From an uncultured Oscillospiraceae bacterium (GTDB taxonomy: Bacteria; Bacillota; Clostridia; Oscillospirales; Oscillospiraceae), in the NCBI GenBank assembly GCA_900752445.1, contig CAADVN010000253.1, forward strand, positions 1 to 12,593: DNA of 12,593 nt, in the 5' to 3' direction. Below are positions 1-6,693 of the stretch, piece by piece. The notes under the pieces are model-generated. The model was given only the letters and a program-made list of their open reading frames with translations. It was not told where the DNA came from and did not search any database. The position numbers and the translations under genes are program-made. The first letter of the stretch is position 1, and the number at the start of each line of letters is the position of its first letter.

Positions 1-1035
1 CCGCCAGCCGCAGCGCCCGCCCCGGCTGCCCCGGCCCCGAAGGCCCCGGCGGGGCGCGTGGTGGCCTCGCCCGCGGCGAAGAAGCTGGCAAAGGAGCTCG
101 GCCTCGACATAGCCCTGGTGCCCGGTACGGGCCCGGGCGGCCGCGTGACCGAGGAGGATGTCAAGATGTTCAAGGCGGCCCCGCCGCCTCCGCCCGAGCC
201 GCCGAAGCCGGTGCCGGAGTCGGGGCCCAAGGCCAGCCCGCTCGCGGCAAAGGCGGCGGCAGAGCTGGGCATAGAGCTCAAGGACGTGCCGCACAAGGGC
301 GGGCGCATCCTCGCCGCAGACATCCTCGCCGCGGCGGCGAAGTCCCCCGACGAGGCCCCGCGCGAAGAGGTAAAGCCCATGACCGGCATGCGCAAGGCCA
401 TAGCCCGGAACATGCACAACAGCCATATGACGAGCCCTACGGTCAGCTTCAACCTGGGCTGCGACGTTTCCGAACTCGCAAAACTCAGGCAAAAGCTCAA
501 GGCCGAGGACGTGAAGATAAGCTACACCGACATCCTCGTCAAGCTGACGGCGCTGGCGCTCAGGGAATTCCCGCTGCTCAACTGCTCCGTGGACGGCGAC
601 AAGATCATATACAAGAACTACGTCAACATCGGTGTAGCTGTGGCGCTGGACAACGGCCTGGTCGTGCCGAACGTGCCGGACGCGGACAAAAAGAGCCTGC
701 GCGAGATATCCGCCGAAGTCAAGGAGCTGGCGACGCTTGCGAGGACCGGCGGCCTGCCCATGGACAGGCTCAAGGGCGGTACCTTCACGATAACCAACCT
801 CGGCATGTACGGTATAGAGAGCTTCACGCCCATCATAAACCAGCCCGAGGTGGCCATCCTCGGTGTGAACACGATAGAGGACAAGGTCGTGGTCGTGGAC
901 GGCGAGATCTGCATCAGGCCCATTTTGAACCTCTCGCTCACGGCTGACCACAGGGTCGTGGACGGCTCAGTAGCTGCTCAGTTCCTGCAGAAGCTGAAGA
1001 AGCTCATCGAGTGCCCGGCGCTGGCCCTTGCATAG
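1..1035 (+). CDS. Dihydrolipoamide acyltransferase E2 (5' truncated)
   Basis: E2 core enzyme of a 2-oxoacid dehydrogenase complex (acetoin or pyruvate type). It moves the acyl group from lipoyl-lysine to CoA in the cytoplasm. The frame is open from base 1, so the start and the expected lipoyl domain lie upstream. The visible part begins with a Pro/Ala-rich flexible linker (codons 1-19). Two peripheral-subunit-binding (E3/E1-binding) modules follow, one at about codons 20-58 (ASPAAKKLAKELG, GTGPGGRVTEEDV) and a second at about 77-113 (ASPLAAKAAAELG, HKGGRILAADI). The catalytic CAT-like domain runs from about codon 120 to the end, with the active-site HRVVDG motif (His codon 949-951) and the usual G-x-F-T-I-T-N-L-G segment near 780. 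The next gene starts 9 bases after the stop. Two binding modules in one E2 are less common than one. The substrate cannot be decided without the E1 genes upstream. Confidence 0.93.
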   Translation, partial: PPAAAPAPAAPAPKAPAGRVVASPAAKKLAKELGLDIALVPGTGPGGRVTEEDVKMFKAAPPPPPEPPKPVPESGPKASPLAAKAAAELGIELKDVPHKGGRILAADILAAAAKSPDEAPREEVKPMTGMRKAIARNMHNSHMTSPTVSFNLGCDVSELAKLRQKLKAEDVKISYTDILVKLTALALREFPLLNCSVDGDKIIYKNYVNIGVAVALDNGLVVPNVPDADKKSLREISAEVKELATLARTGGLPMDRLKGGTFTITNLGMYGIESFTPIINQPEVAILGVNTIEDKVVVVDGEICIRPILNLSLTADHRVVDGSVAAQFLQKLKKLIECPALALA

Positions 1036-1044
1036 GAGGCGGAC

Positions 1045-2733
1045 ATGGCAAAGGAGATAGTGATGCCGAAGCTCGGCCTGACGATGACCGAGGGCACGGT
1101 GGACAGCTGGTATAAGAAGGAGGGCGAGGCGGTAAAGGAGGGCGAGAAGCTCTTTGCCGTCTCGACGGACAAGCTGACGAACGACGTGGAGGCCACGGCC
1201 TCCGGCACGCTGCTGAAGATATTAGTCCCCGAGGGCGGCACGGTGGCCTGCCTGACGCCGGTGGCCGTGATAGGCGCGCAGGGCGAGAGCTATGCTGCGG
1301 CCACGGCAGCCGCCCCCGCCCAGGCGAAGACCGAGGACAAGAGCGCCGAGGGCGGCGGGGTCCTCGTCATAGGCGGAGGCGCCGGAGGCTACGTCGCGGC
1401 GATACGCGCAGCCCAGCTCGGGGCTAAGGTCACGCTCGTGGAGCGGGCCGAGATAGGCGGCACCTGCCTCAACCGAGGCTGCATGCCCACTAAGGCGCTG
1501 CTGCACAGCTCCGAGGTCTACGAGCTTGCGACGAACTCAGCGGATATAGGCATAATAGGCCGGGACGTGGCCGTGGACTGGCCCCGCGTACAGGCGACGC
1601 GGCAGTCGGTATCGGACAAACTGACCGGCGGAGTCAGGGCTCTCATGCGCGCGAACAGGATAACGCTGGTGGAGGGCGAAGCCAAATTTACCGGGCCAAA
1701 GTCGGTAACAGTGGGGGACAAGAGCTTCGAACCTGAGAAAATAATAATAGCAGTGGGTTCAAAGCCAGTTATGCCGGGCATACCCGGCCTGCGCGGCTGC
1801 CCCGCCTGCATAGACTCGACGGCCTGCCTGACGCTCGACCACATACCCGAGAGCCTGGTGGTCATAGGCGGCGGGGTCATAGGCGTGGAGCTGGGCAGTG
1901 TGTACCGCCGCTTCGGCTCCAAGGTGACGGTGCTGGAGCTGCAGGAGCGCATCCTGCCTCAGATGGACGGCGAGCTCGCGCAGCTGGCGAAGGAGCGGCT
2001 CATAGCCGAAGGCATGGACCTGCGCACAGGCGCGAAGGTGACGCGGGTGGACACGACCACGAAGGGCGCCGCGGTGCACGCGGAGATAGGCGGCCAGGAC
2101 ACGGTCTTCGAGGCCGAGAAGGTGCTCATCTGCGTGGGCAGGAGCCCGAACACGGAGGGCCTGGGCCTGGAGAAGGCCGGCATAGCGCTCGAGGGAGGCT
2201 TCATCAAGGTGGACAAGCGGCTCGAGACGAGCGTCAAGAGCGTCTACGCCGTGGGCGACTGCTCGGGACGGCTGATGCTGGCCCACGCGGCCATGGCCAT
2301 GGGCGAGGCCGCGGCGGAGAACGCCATGGGCGGCGACGCGGGCTTTGATGAGGACATGAGCCCCGCCTGTGCCTACGTCGGGCCCGAGATCGCCGGCGTG
2401 GGCTACACTGAGGAGCGGGCGAAGGAGCTCGGCATCGACTACATAGTTGGCCGTTTCCCGACGAGCGCGAACGGCAGGAGCCTGGTGTCCGGCTGCACGG
2501 GCGGGCTCATAAAGGTGCTGGCCGGGCCGAAGTTCGGCGAGATACTTGGCGTACACATCCTCGCCCCGAGCGCGACGGAGCTCATAGAGGAGGCCGCGCT
2601 GGCGATAAGGCTGGAGGCTACGCTGGACGAGCTGACGGACACCATACATTGCCACCCGACGGTGGCGGAGGCCCTGCGTGAGGCGGCGCTGGCCGCACAG
2701 AAGCGGGCCATTCACATACCGAACAAAAAATGA
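1045..2733 (+). CDS. lpdA: Dihydrolipoyl dehydrogenase (E3) with N-terminal lipoyl domain
   Basis: This FAD enzyme re-oxidises dihydrolipoamide on E2 and reduces NAD+. At 562 residues it is about 90-100 longer than a plain E3 because of an N-terminal lipoyl domain (about residues 1-78). Lipoylation is expected on Lys43 in the turn STDKLTND. An Ala-rich linker (about 79-103) leads to the FAD Rossmann motif VIGGGAGGY (108-116). The redox disulphide is Cys141/Cys146 in GGTCLNRGCMPTK. The NAD-binding motif VVIGGGVIGVELG follows, and the C-terminal dimerisation domain has the catalytic His537-Pro with Glu542 (HPTVAE). The ATG has a strong AGGAGG site that begins next to the E2 stop codon, so the two genes are in one operon. 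Lipoyl-E3 fusions are known in clostridial acetoin dehydrogenase (AcoL) and in some pyruvate complexes. Isoleucine is unusually ATA-rich here (28 of 35 by hand count). Confidence 0.95.
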   Translation: MAKEIVMPKLGLTMTEGTVDSWYKKEGEAVKEGEKLFAVSTDKLTNDVEATASGTLLKILVPEGGTVACLTPVAVIGAQGESYAAATAAAPAQAKTEDKSAEGGGVLVIGGGAGGYVAAIRAAQLGAKVTLVERAEIGGTCLNRGCMPTKALLHSSEVYELATNSADIGIIGRDVAVDWPRVQATRQSVSDKLTGGVRALMRANRITLVEGEAKFTGPKSVTVGDKSFEPEKIIIAVGSKPVMPGIPGLRGCPACIDSTACLTLDHIPESLVVIGGGVIGVELGSVYRRFGSKVTVLELQERILPQMDGELAQLAKERLIAEGMDLRTGAKVTRVDTTTKGAAVHAEIGGQDTVFEAEKVLICVGRSPNTEGLGLEKAGIALEGGFIKVDKRLETSVKSVYAVGDCSGRLMLAHAAMAMGEAAAENAMGGDAGFDEDMSPACAYVGPEIAGVGYTEERAKELGIDYIVGRFPTSANGRSLVSGCTGGLIKVLAGPKFGEILGVHILAPSATELIEEAALAIRLEATLDELTDTIHCHPTVAEALREAALAAQKRAIHIPNKK

Positions 2734-2746
2734 GGAGGCGGAAGCC

Positions 2747-3046
2747 ATGCTCAATGCGGCATTCATATTCATAGCGCCCGGCGCGGACCCGGCCCGGGAC
2801 CGTGGAGTGGTGGAGACGCCCTCGGTGCGGCTGACCTCCATAGGCGTATCGACCTATGAACAGGGCGCGGCAGCGGCGGCGGAGATGGTCGAGGCGGGCT
2901 GCGGCGCCATTGAGCTCTGCGGCGGCTTCGGCATCCGGGGCACATATCTGGTGGAGCAGGCGGTCAAGGGCCGGGCCCGTGTGGGCGCCGTGCGCTTCGA
3001 CCTCCACCCGGGTCTTGACAATAAGAGCGGCGACGAGCTCTTCTGA
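2747..3046 (+). CDS. DUF6506-like small protein of unknown function
   Basis: A 99-residue, probably cytoplasmic protein with no signal peptide or membrane segment. I recognise the pattern of the DUF6506 family from memory: AAFIFIAPGADP at the start, AIELCGGFG at about 54-62, and the ending VRFDLHPGLDNKSGDELF. The family has no assigned function. The alternation of beta-like stretches and an Ala-rich helix (about 40-52) suggests a small alpha/beta fold, and the conserved Cys58 in ELCGGFG and the acidic/His C-terminus (DLHPG) look like ligand-binding positions, which is inference. The ATG at 2747 is chosen over an upstream in-frame ATG at 2678 because an AGGAGG site (2733-2738) overlaps the E3 stop and sits 8 bases before it. 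It is the last gene of the dehydrogenase operon and may serve the complex or its metabolite. Confidence 0.8.
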   Translation: MLNAAFIFIAPGADPARDRGVVETPSVRLTSIGVSTYEQGAAAAAEMVEAGCGAIELCGGFGIRGTYLVEQAVKGRARVGAVRFDLHPGLDNKSGDELF

Positions 3047-3057
3047 GCTCGCGGGAC

Positions 3058-3094
3058 AAAAGGAGAGCGGGCACGCAAAGGCGTGCCCGCTCTC
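3058..3094. terminator. Hairpin terminator between convergent genes
   Basis: A perfect 14-bp inverted repeat (3063-3076 with 3081-3094) closes on a 4-base loop. On the minus strand it lies 4 bases past the rodA stop and is followed by CTTTTG, so it can end rodA transcription. On the plus strand it lies 16 bases after the DUF6506-like gene but has only a poor T tract (TTCGCT). It probably serves both directions, with the minus strand favoured. Confidence 0.85.
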
Positions 3095-3098
3095 TTCG

Positions 3099-4250
3099 CT
3101 ATCGCCCGTACAGGGATGATCGCATGGGTTTTGGTCGGTATTTGGCGCCGGAGACGAGGCCCATCGCTGCAAACATGGAGAAGAGCGAGGAGCCGCCATA
3201 GCTGAAGAAGGGCAGCGTGATGCCGACGACCGGGGCGATGCCTATGCACATGCCCACGTTCTCGAAAGTCTGGAAAACGACCGTCGCAGCCACGCCCATA
3301 CAGACGAGCATCGACATGGTGCTGCCTGAGCGCAGGCCCACCTGTATGCAGCGCACAACGATGATCATGAGCAGCAGCAGGACGAGGCAGGCGCCTATCA
3401 GTCCCAGCTCCTCGCCTATGACGGCGAAGATGAAGTCCGAGTGCTTGACCGGTATGGCGTTCGACTGGCTCTGGGCGCCCTCGCCGAGGCCGGTGCCGGT
3501 GAGCTGGCCCGAGGCGACGGCTATCTTGGCCTGGTGGGGCTGCCAGTTGATGCCCGTGTTGTTCGGGTCGATGGAGCTGTCATAGGGCGCGAGTATGCGC
3601 TGCTGCTGGTACTCCGACAGCAGGAAGGTCCACATGAGCGGTATGACCGCCGCCATCGCCGCAGCGCCCATGATGAACCAGTAGATCTTTACCCCGGCCA
3701 TGAACAGCATAACGGCGAAGATGAAGAAATACACCAGTGCGCTGCCGAGGTCCTGAGCAGTGACAAGTATGACGCCGAAAACGAGGACAAAATGCCCCAC
3801 GATCTGGGCTATGGAGACGAAGGAGTTGAGGTTCTTGTATTCCTTGAGGTAGGCCAGCTGCTTTGCAAGGACGATGATGAAGGCGAGCTTGACTATCTCG
3901 GTGGGCTGGATGCCGATGCCAAAGAAGCGCAGCCAGCCGTTGTTGCCGGTCTCGCTCTGCCCGCCGAAGACCAGCAGCGCGCCAAGCAGCAGGGCACTGA
4001 GTATATAGAGTATGCCCCAGTGCTGCGCGAAGATGTCCACGTCTATTATCGTCATGCCGATAAAGAGCAGCACACCGAGGCCCAGCGCCAGAGTTTGCAC
4101 GATGACGTACTGCGCAGAGCCGTATGAGTAGGACTGCGTCGCGCTCGCTATCATGATAATGCCATAGACAGAGCAGATGATGCTCATGGCAAATAGAAAC
4201 AGGTCCGCCCGTTTTGCAAAATCCCGGACGAGCGGGAGGATTTTTTTCAA
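3099..4250 (-). CDS. rodA: RodA/FtsW-family SEDS peptidoglycan glycosyltransferase
   Basis: A polytopic membrane enzyme (383 residues, about 10 helices) that polymerises lipid II into glycan strands with a partner class B penicillin-binding protein, for cell elongation (RodA) or division (FtsW). SEDS signatures seen are GIQPTEIVKL (about 113-122), QDLGSAL (166-172), INWQPHQAKIAVASG (234-248), KHSDFIFAVIGEELG (269-283) with the conserved catalytic-type Asp272, and the C-terminal FFSYGGSS (348-355). I favour RodA over FtsW from the QPHQAKIA...TGTGLGEG stretch and FENVGMCIGIAPVVG, but this is a family-level choice. The start is taken as TTG at 4250 because GAGGTGA (4258-4264) lies 7 bases upstream. 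An ATG at 4310 would run through the promoter -10 and this ribosome site. It is a single-gene transcript divergent from tsaE and ends at a hairpin. Confidence 0.9.
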   Translation of the reverse strand: MKKILPLVRDFAKRADLFLFAMSIICSVYGIIMIASATQSYSYGSAQYVIVQTLALGLGVLLFIGMTIIDVDIFAQHWGILYILSALLLGALLVFGGQSETGNNGWLRFFGIGIQPTEIVKLAFIIVLAKQLAYLKEYKNLNSFVSIAQIVGHFVLVFGVILVTAQDLGSALVYFFIFAVMLFMAGVKIYWFIMGAAAMAAVIPLMWTFLLSEYQQQRILAPYDSSIDPNNTGINWQPHQAKIAVASGQLTGTGLGEGAQSQSNAIPVKHSDFIFAVIGEELGLIGACLVLLLLMIIVVRCIQVGLRSGSTMSMLVCMGVAATVVFQTFENVGMCIGIAPVVGITLPFFSYGGSSLFSMFAAMGLVSGAKYRPKPMRSSLYGR

Positions 4251-4257
4251 AGCGCTA

Positions 4258-4264
4258 TCACCTC
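4258..4264 (-). promoter_or_regulatory. Ribosome binding site fixing the rodA TTG start
   Basis: On the minus strand GAGGTGA stands 7 bases before a TTG codon at 4250. No good site precedes the in-frame ATG at 4310, whose reading frame would include this site and the promoter. Confidence 0.8.
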
Positions 4265-4281
4265 GGTTCCGTTGAGTTTGA

Positions 4282-4310
4282 ATTATATCATATTGTTTCG
4301 CTTTACGCAA
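4282..4310 (-). promoter_or_regulatory. Sigma-A-type promoter for rodA
   Basis: On the minus strand there is a perfect TATAAT (4287-4282) and a weaker TTGCGT -35 (4310-4305) separated by exactly 17 bases. Transcription would start near 4275, giving a leader of about 25 bases before the TTG start. The -35 overlaps the -35 of the divergent tsaE promoter by 3 bases. Confidence 0.75.
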
Positions 4311-4330
4311 CGCCGAAGCTGGTGTATAAT
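4302..4330 (+). promoter_or_regulatory. Sigma-A-type promoter for tsaE-tsaB(-upp)
   Basis: TTTACG (4302-4307, four of six matches to TTGACA), a 17-base spacer and a perfect TATAAT (4325-4330). Transcription would start near 4337, about 22 bases before the tsaE ATG. Its -35 shares 4305-4307 with the rodA promoter, so the two polymerase sites probably exclude one another. Confidence 0.75.
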
Positions 4331-4358
4331 GTTGGCCGCGGAAGGAAGGAGAGGACGT

Positions 4359-4784
4359 ATGAGAGAGATCGTTTCAAACAGCGAGAAGGAGACTGAGCTC
4401 GCGGGCGAGCGCTTTGGCGCCGCGGTGCCGGACGGGGCCGTCGTCGCCATGTACGGAGAGCTCGGCTCGGGCAAGACAGCCTTTGTCAGGGGCATGGCCC
4501 GGGGCATGGGCCTCGACTGCCGCGTCTCCAGCCCGACCTTCACGATAGTCAACGAATACCTCGGTGCGAGGGAGCTTATCCACTTTGACATGTACAGGCT
4601 GGCCTCGGCGGACGAGCTCTGGGACATAGGCTGGGAAGACTATCTGGCGCGCGGCGCGGTCTGCGCCGTGGAGTGGAGCGAGAATGTGGAAGGCGCCTTT
4701 TACGGCGACGAGATACGGGTCATATTTGAGAAGACGGGTGAAAACTCCCGGCTCATCAGGATAGAGGGGGAGAGCGGATGCTGA
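4359..4784 (+). CDS. tsaE: TsaE, tRNA t6A biosynthesis ATPase
   Basis: P-loop ATPase of the TsaB-TsaD-TsaE complex, which installs threonylcarbamoyl on A37 of ANN-decoding tRNAs in the cytoplasm. The 141-residue length is typical. Motifs seen are Walker A GELGSGKT (33-40), SPTF (58-61), HFDMYRL (75-81), WDIGWEDYL (about 88-96) and EWSEN (105-109). The start is ATG 4359, with AAGGAG (4346-4351) 7 bases upstream. An in-frame upstream ATG at 4272 lies before the promoter -10 and is rejected. The stop overlaps the tsaB start, so the two are translationally coupled. Confidence 0.95.
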   Translation: MREIVSNSEKETELAGERFGAAVPDGAVVAMYGELGSGKTAFVRGMARGMGLDCRVSSPTFTIVNEYLGARELIHFDMYRLASADELWDIGWEDYLARGAVCAVEWSENVEGAFYGDEIRVIFEKTGENSRLIRIEGESGC

Positions 4785-5476
4785 TACTTGGACTGGAATC
4801 CTCGGCAAAGGCGGCTTCGGCGGCGCTCTGCCGGGACGGCGAGCTCATAGCGCAGTACAGCCAGTGCTCGGGCCTGACGCACAGCCGGACGCTGCTGCCG
4901 ATGGTGGAGGACCTGCTGCGGAACACCGAGACTCGCCTTGACGATGTGGACGCGGTGGCCGTAGCGTGCGGCCCCGGCTCGTTCACGGGCATACGCATAG
5001 GCGTAGCTGCGGTGAAGGGCCTGTGCTGGGCGGCGGAAAAGCCGGCGATAGGCGTCTCGACTCTGGCGGCAATGGCCTGGAACGGCGTCGCCGCGGGCGA
5101 GGGCTCGCTCATATGCTGCTGCATGGATGCGAGAAGGCAGCAGGTGTACAATGCGCTCTTTGAGATAAGGGACGCAAAACCCGCAAGGCTTGTTCCCGAC
5201 AGGGCCATCTCGTTGGAGGAACTGGCACGTGAGCTGGAAAAATACGAAAAGCGCGTTTTTCTTGTTGGAGACGGGGCAAAGCTGTGCTATAATCGACTGG
5301 GCGAGCTGGGCATAGCCGGTACGATAGCGCCGGAGCCCGTACTGCAGCAGAGCGCCTATGGCGTGTGCAGGGCTGCGGAGGACGAGCCGGTGCGCCCGGC
5401 GGCGGAGCTGCTGCCGGTGTATCTGAGGCTTTCCCAGGCTGAGCGTGAGCGGCAGTCCAGAATGCCGCGGACATAA
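4778..5476 (+). CDS. tsaB: TsaB, t6A biosynthesis scaffold subunit
   Basis: Inactive ASKHA-fold partner of TsaD, needed to assemble the t6A-forming TsaBDE complex. At 232 residues it has normal length. Family marks are the N-terminal strand-turn LILGLESSAKAASAALC (2-18), LTHSRTLLPMV (33-43) and the hallmark GPGSFTGIRIG (65-75). Its ATG overlaps the last 7 bases of tsaE. The C-terminal third is more variable, as is usual for this family. The usual downstream partners rimI and tsaD are not here; upp follows instead. A promoter-like sequence lies inside the gene near 5265-5293 and may drive upp. Confidence 0.94.
   Translation: MLILGLESSAKAASAALCRDGELIAQYSQCSGLTHSRTLLPMVEDLLRNTETRLDDVDAVAVACGPGSFTGIRIGVAAVKGLCWAAEKPAIGVSTLAAMAWNGVAAGEGSLICCCMDARRQQVYNALFEIRDAKPARLVPDRAISLEELARELEKYEKRVFLVGDGAKLCYNRLGELGIAGTIAPEPVLQQSAYGVCRAAEDEPVRPAAELLPVYLRLSQAERERQSRMPRT
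5265..5293 (+). promoter_or_regulatory. Possible internal promoter for upp inside tsaB
   Basis: TTGGAG (5265-5270), a 17-base spacer and TATAAT (5288-5293) preceded by TGC, which makes an extended -10. It lies about 206 bases before the upp ATG. It could let the salvage gene be expressed apart from tsaE-tsaB. It also encodes tsaB codons (Tyr-Asn at the TATAAT), so chance is possible. Confidence 0.4.
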
Positions 5477-5498
5477 AAACAGAAGGAGACGAAAACAC

Positions 5499-6128
5499 AT
5501 GAGCAATGTGCACGTATTCGACCATCCCCTCATCCAGCACAAGCTGGCGATACTCAGGGACAAGGACACCGGCTCGAAGGCATTCAGGGAGCTAGTGAGC
5601 GAGATAGCGATGCTGATGTGCTATGAGGCGACGAGGGATCTGCCTCTCAGGGACCTGGAGGTGGAGACTCCGATGGGCATGGCGCACTGCAGGCACATCG
5701 CGGGGAAGAAGCTGGCGGTCGTACCCATACTCAGGGCGGGCCTCGGCATGGTGGACGGCATGGTGGCGCTGATGCCGAACGTGAAGGTCGGACACATCGG
5801 CCTATACCGCGACCCCAACACGCTCGAGCCTGTGAAGTATTACTTCAAGATGCCGCCCGACATAGAGGAGAGGGACGCGATAATAGTCGATCCGATGCTG
5901 GCCACCGGCGGCAGTGCGGCTGCGGCGGCGATGTTCCTGAAGGAAGTCGGCGTGAAGCACATAAAGCTCATGAGCATAATAGGCGCGCCTGAGGGCGTGG
6001 AGCGCATGCAGGCTGAGCATCCCGACGTGGATATATACGTTGCGGCGATGGACGAGCGCCTGAACGAGCACGGCTACATAGTCCCGGGCCTGGGCGACGC
6101 GGGCGACCGCATCTTCGGAACGAAATAA
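5499..6128 (+). CDS. upp: Uracil phosphoribosyltransferase
   Basis: Makes UMP from uracil and PRPP in pyrimidine salvage in the cytoplasm. The 209-residue length matches the family. Seen are the N-terminal HPLIQHKLAILRDKDT (9-24), VPILRAGLGMVDGM (75-88), the PRPP-binding loop DPMLATGGSA (131-140), and the uracil-binding C-terminal end GDAGDRIFGTK (199-209). ATG 5499 is chosen because AAGGAG (5483-5488) lies 10 bases upstream. The in-frame extension back to 5445 overlaps tsaB and has no site of its own. The gene begins 22 bases after tsaB and may use both read-through and an internal promoter. No PyrR-type attenuator or other leader structure fits in the short gap. Confidence 0.97.
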   Translation: MSNVHVFDHPLIQHKLAILRDKDTGSKAFRELVSEIAMLMCYEATRDLPLRDLEVETPMGMAHCRHIAGKKLAVVPILRAGLGMVDGMVALMPNVKVGHIGLYRDPNTLEPVKYYFKMPPDIEERDAIIVDPMLATGGSAAAAAMFLKEVGVKHIKLMSIIGAPEGVERMQAEHPDVDIYVAAMDERLNEHGYIVPGLGDAGDRIFGTK

Positions 6129-6136
6129 GTACAAGG

Positions 6137-6167
6137 CGAGGGCGCCGGCACAGAGCCGGCGCCCTCG
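6137..6167 (+). terminator. Hairpin after upp
   Basis: A perfect 13-bp GC-rich inverted repeat (6137-6149 with 6155-6167) with a 5-base loop, 8 bases past the upp stop. No T run follows on the plus strand (TCATGCG), so termination may be partial or Rho-assisted, or helped by the next hairpin at 6186-6209. Confidence 0.6.
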
Positions 6168-6180
6168 TCATGCGAGCGGT

Positions 6181-6209
6181 AAAAAGCCGGGAGCCTTTTG
6201 GCTCCCGGC
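6181..6209 (-). terminator. Rho-independent terminator of the flavin/Rnf operon
   Basis: A perfect 10-bp inverted repeat (6186-6195 with 6200-6209) with a 4-base loop. On the minus strand it is followed directly by five Ts (6185-6181). It lies 16 bases past the stop of the last minus-strand gene. It marks the end of the operon, so no further rnf genes follow on that transcript. Confidence 0.88.
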
Positions 6210-6225
6210 CCTCATTTTAGCTTTA

Positions 6226-6672
6226 TTACAGCAGGATGCCCGCAAAGCACTGGCAGGCGAGATACATGCCCGCGCCCACGCAGAGCGGGGCGAGGAGGAA
6301 GGACTTGTCGGAGACCATGCGGTCCTGTATCGCGTTGAACAGGAAGGCCATGACGGTGAACAGCGCGCCGGCAATGACGCCCAGCCTAAGAGCCTCGCCT
6401 ATGCCGCTTGTCACGCCCGCCGCCCAGGGCAGCAGCCAGAAGGTCAGCACGGCAAGCACCGCCGTAAGCACCCAGTCGCGCTTCGGCACGCGCTTCCAGT
6501 CCAGATAGCTGTCTATGACCAGCGCCGCTGCGCAGACCGCCGAAAGGTTCGGGATGTCGGCTAGCGGCAGTATGGCCTGCGGCATGAAGGTGCGCACGAG
6601 CATGAGCACGAGGCAGATGCCGCCCACGAGCCCGGCCAGCACAGTATTGAGCTTATATGTAGCAGCTTTCAT
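6226..6672 (-). CDS. Five-helix membrane protein of unknown family, last gene of the rnf-like operon
   Basis: 148 residues, mostly hydrophobic. I do not recognise the family. Hydrophobic stretches suggest about five membrane helices at roughly 8-30, 36-55, 67-88, 93-115 and 124-146. Short polar loops include a basic one (LDWKRVPKRDW, 57-67), which would face the cytoplasm by the positive-inside rule. Five cysteines (20, 47, 131, 140, 142) lie in or near the helices. RnfA and RnfE, the subunits missing here, are about 190-200 residues with six helices, so this is too short to be an ordinary copy and shows no motif I can equate with them. It starts 21 bases after rnfG with AAAGGAG 6 bases before the ATG, so it is co-transcribed and probably works with RnfD/RnfG, for example as a membrane anchor or redox partner (inference). 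Confidence 0.75.
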   Translation of the reverse strand: MKAATYKLNTVLAGLVGGICLVLMLVRTFMPQAILPLADIPNLSAVCAAALVIDSYLDWKRVPKRDWVLTAVLAVLTFWLLPWAAGVTSGIGEALRLGVIAGALFTVMAFLFNAIQDRMVSDKSFLLAPLCVGAGMYLACQCFAGILL

Positions 6673-6693
6673 ACTTTTCTCCTTTCAGCCGTC

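Noticed and set aside
1759..2841. 360-codon open frame antisense to the E3 gene
   Set aside because: Arg/His/Ala-rich shadow of the E3 reading frame, with no recognisable domain or start signal.
4251..4310. N-terminal extension of rodA to the ATG at 4310
   Set aside because: It would place the perfect TATAAT and the GAGGTGA site inside the coding region; TTG at 4250 fits both signals.
5445..5498. Upstream start for upp overlapping tsaB
   Set aside because: The extension is Arg/Lys-rich and foreign to the family, and the AAGGAG site lies just before ATG 5499.
6137..6209. Two adjacent hairpins considered as a repeat element, attenuator or small RNA
   Set aside because: Their positions right after the stops of two convergent genes, with a T run for the minus strand, are explained by transcription termination.
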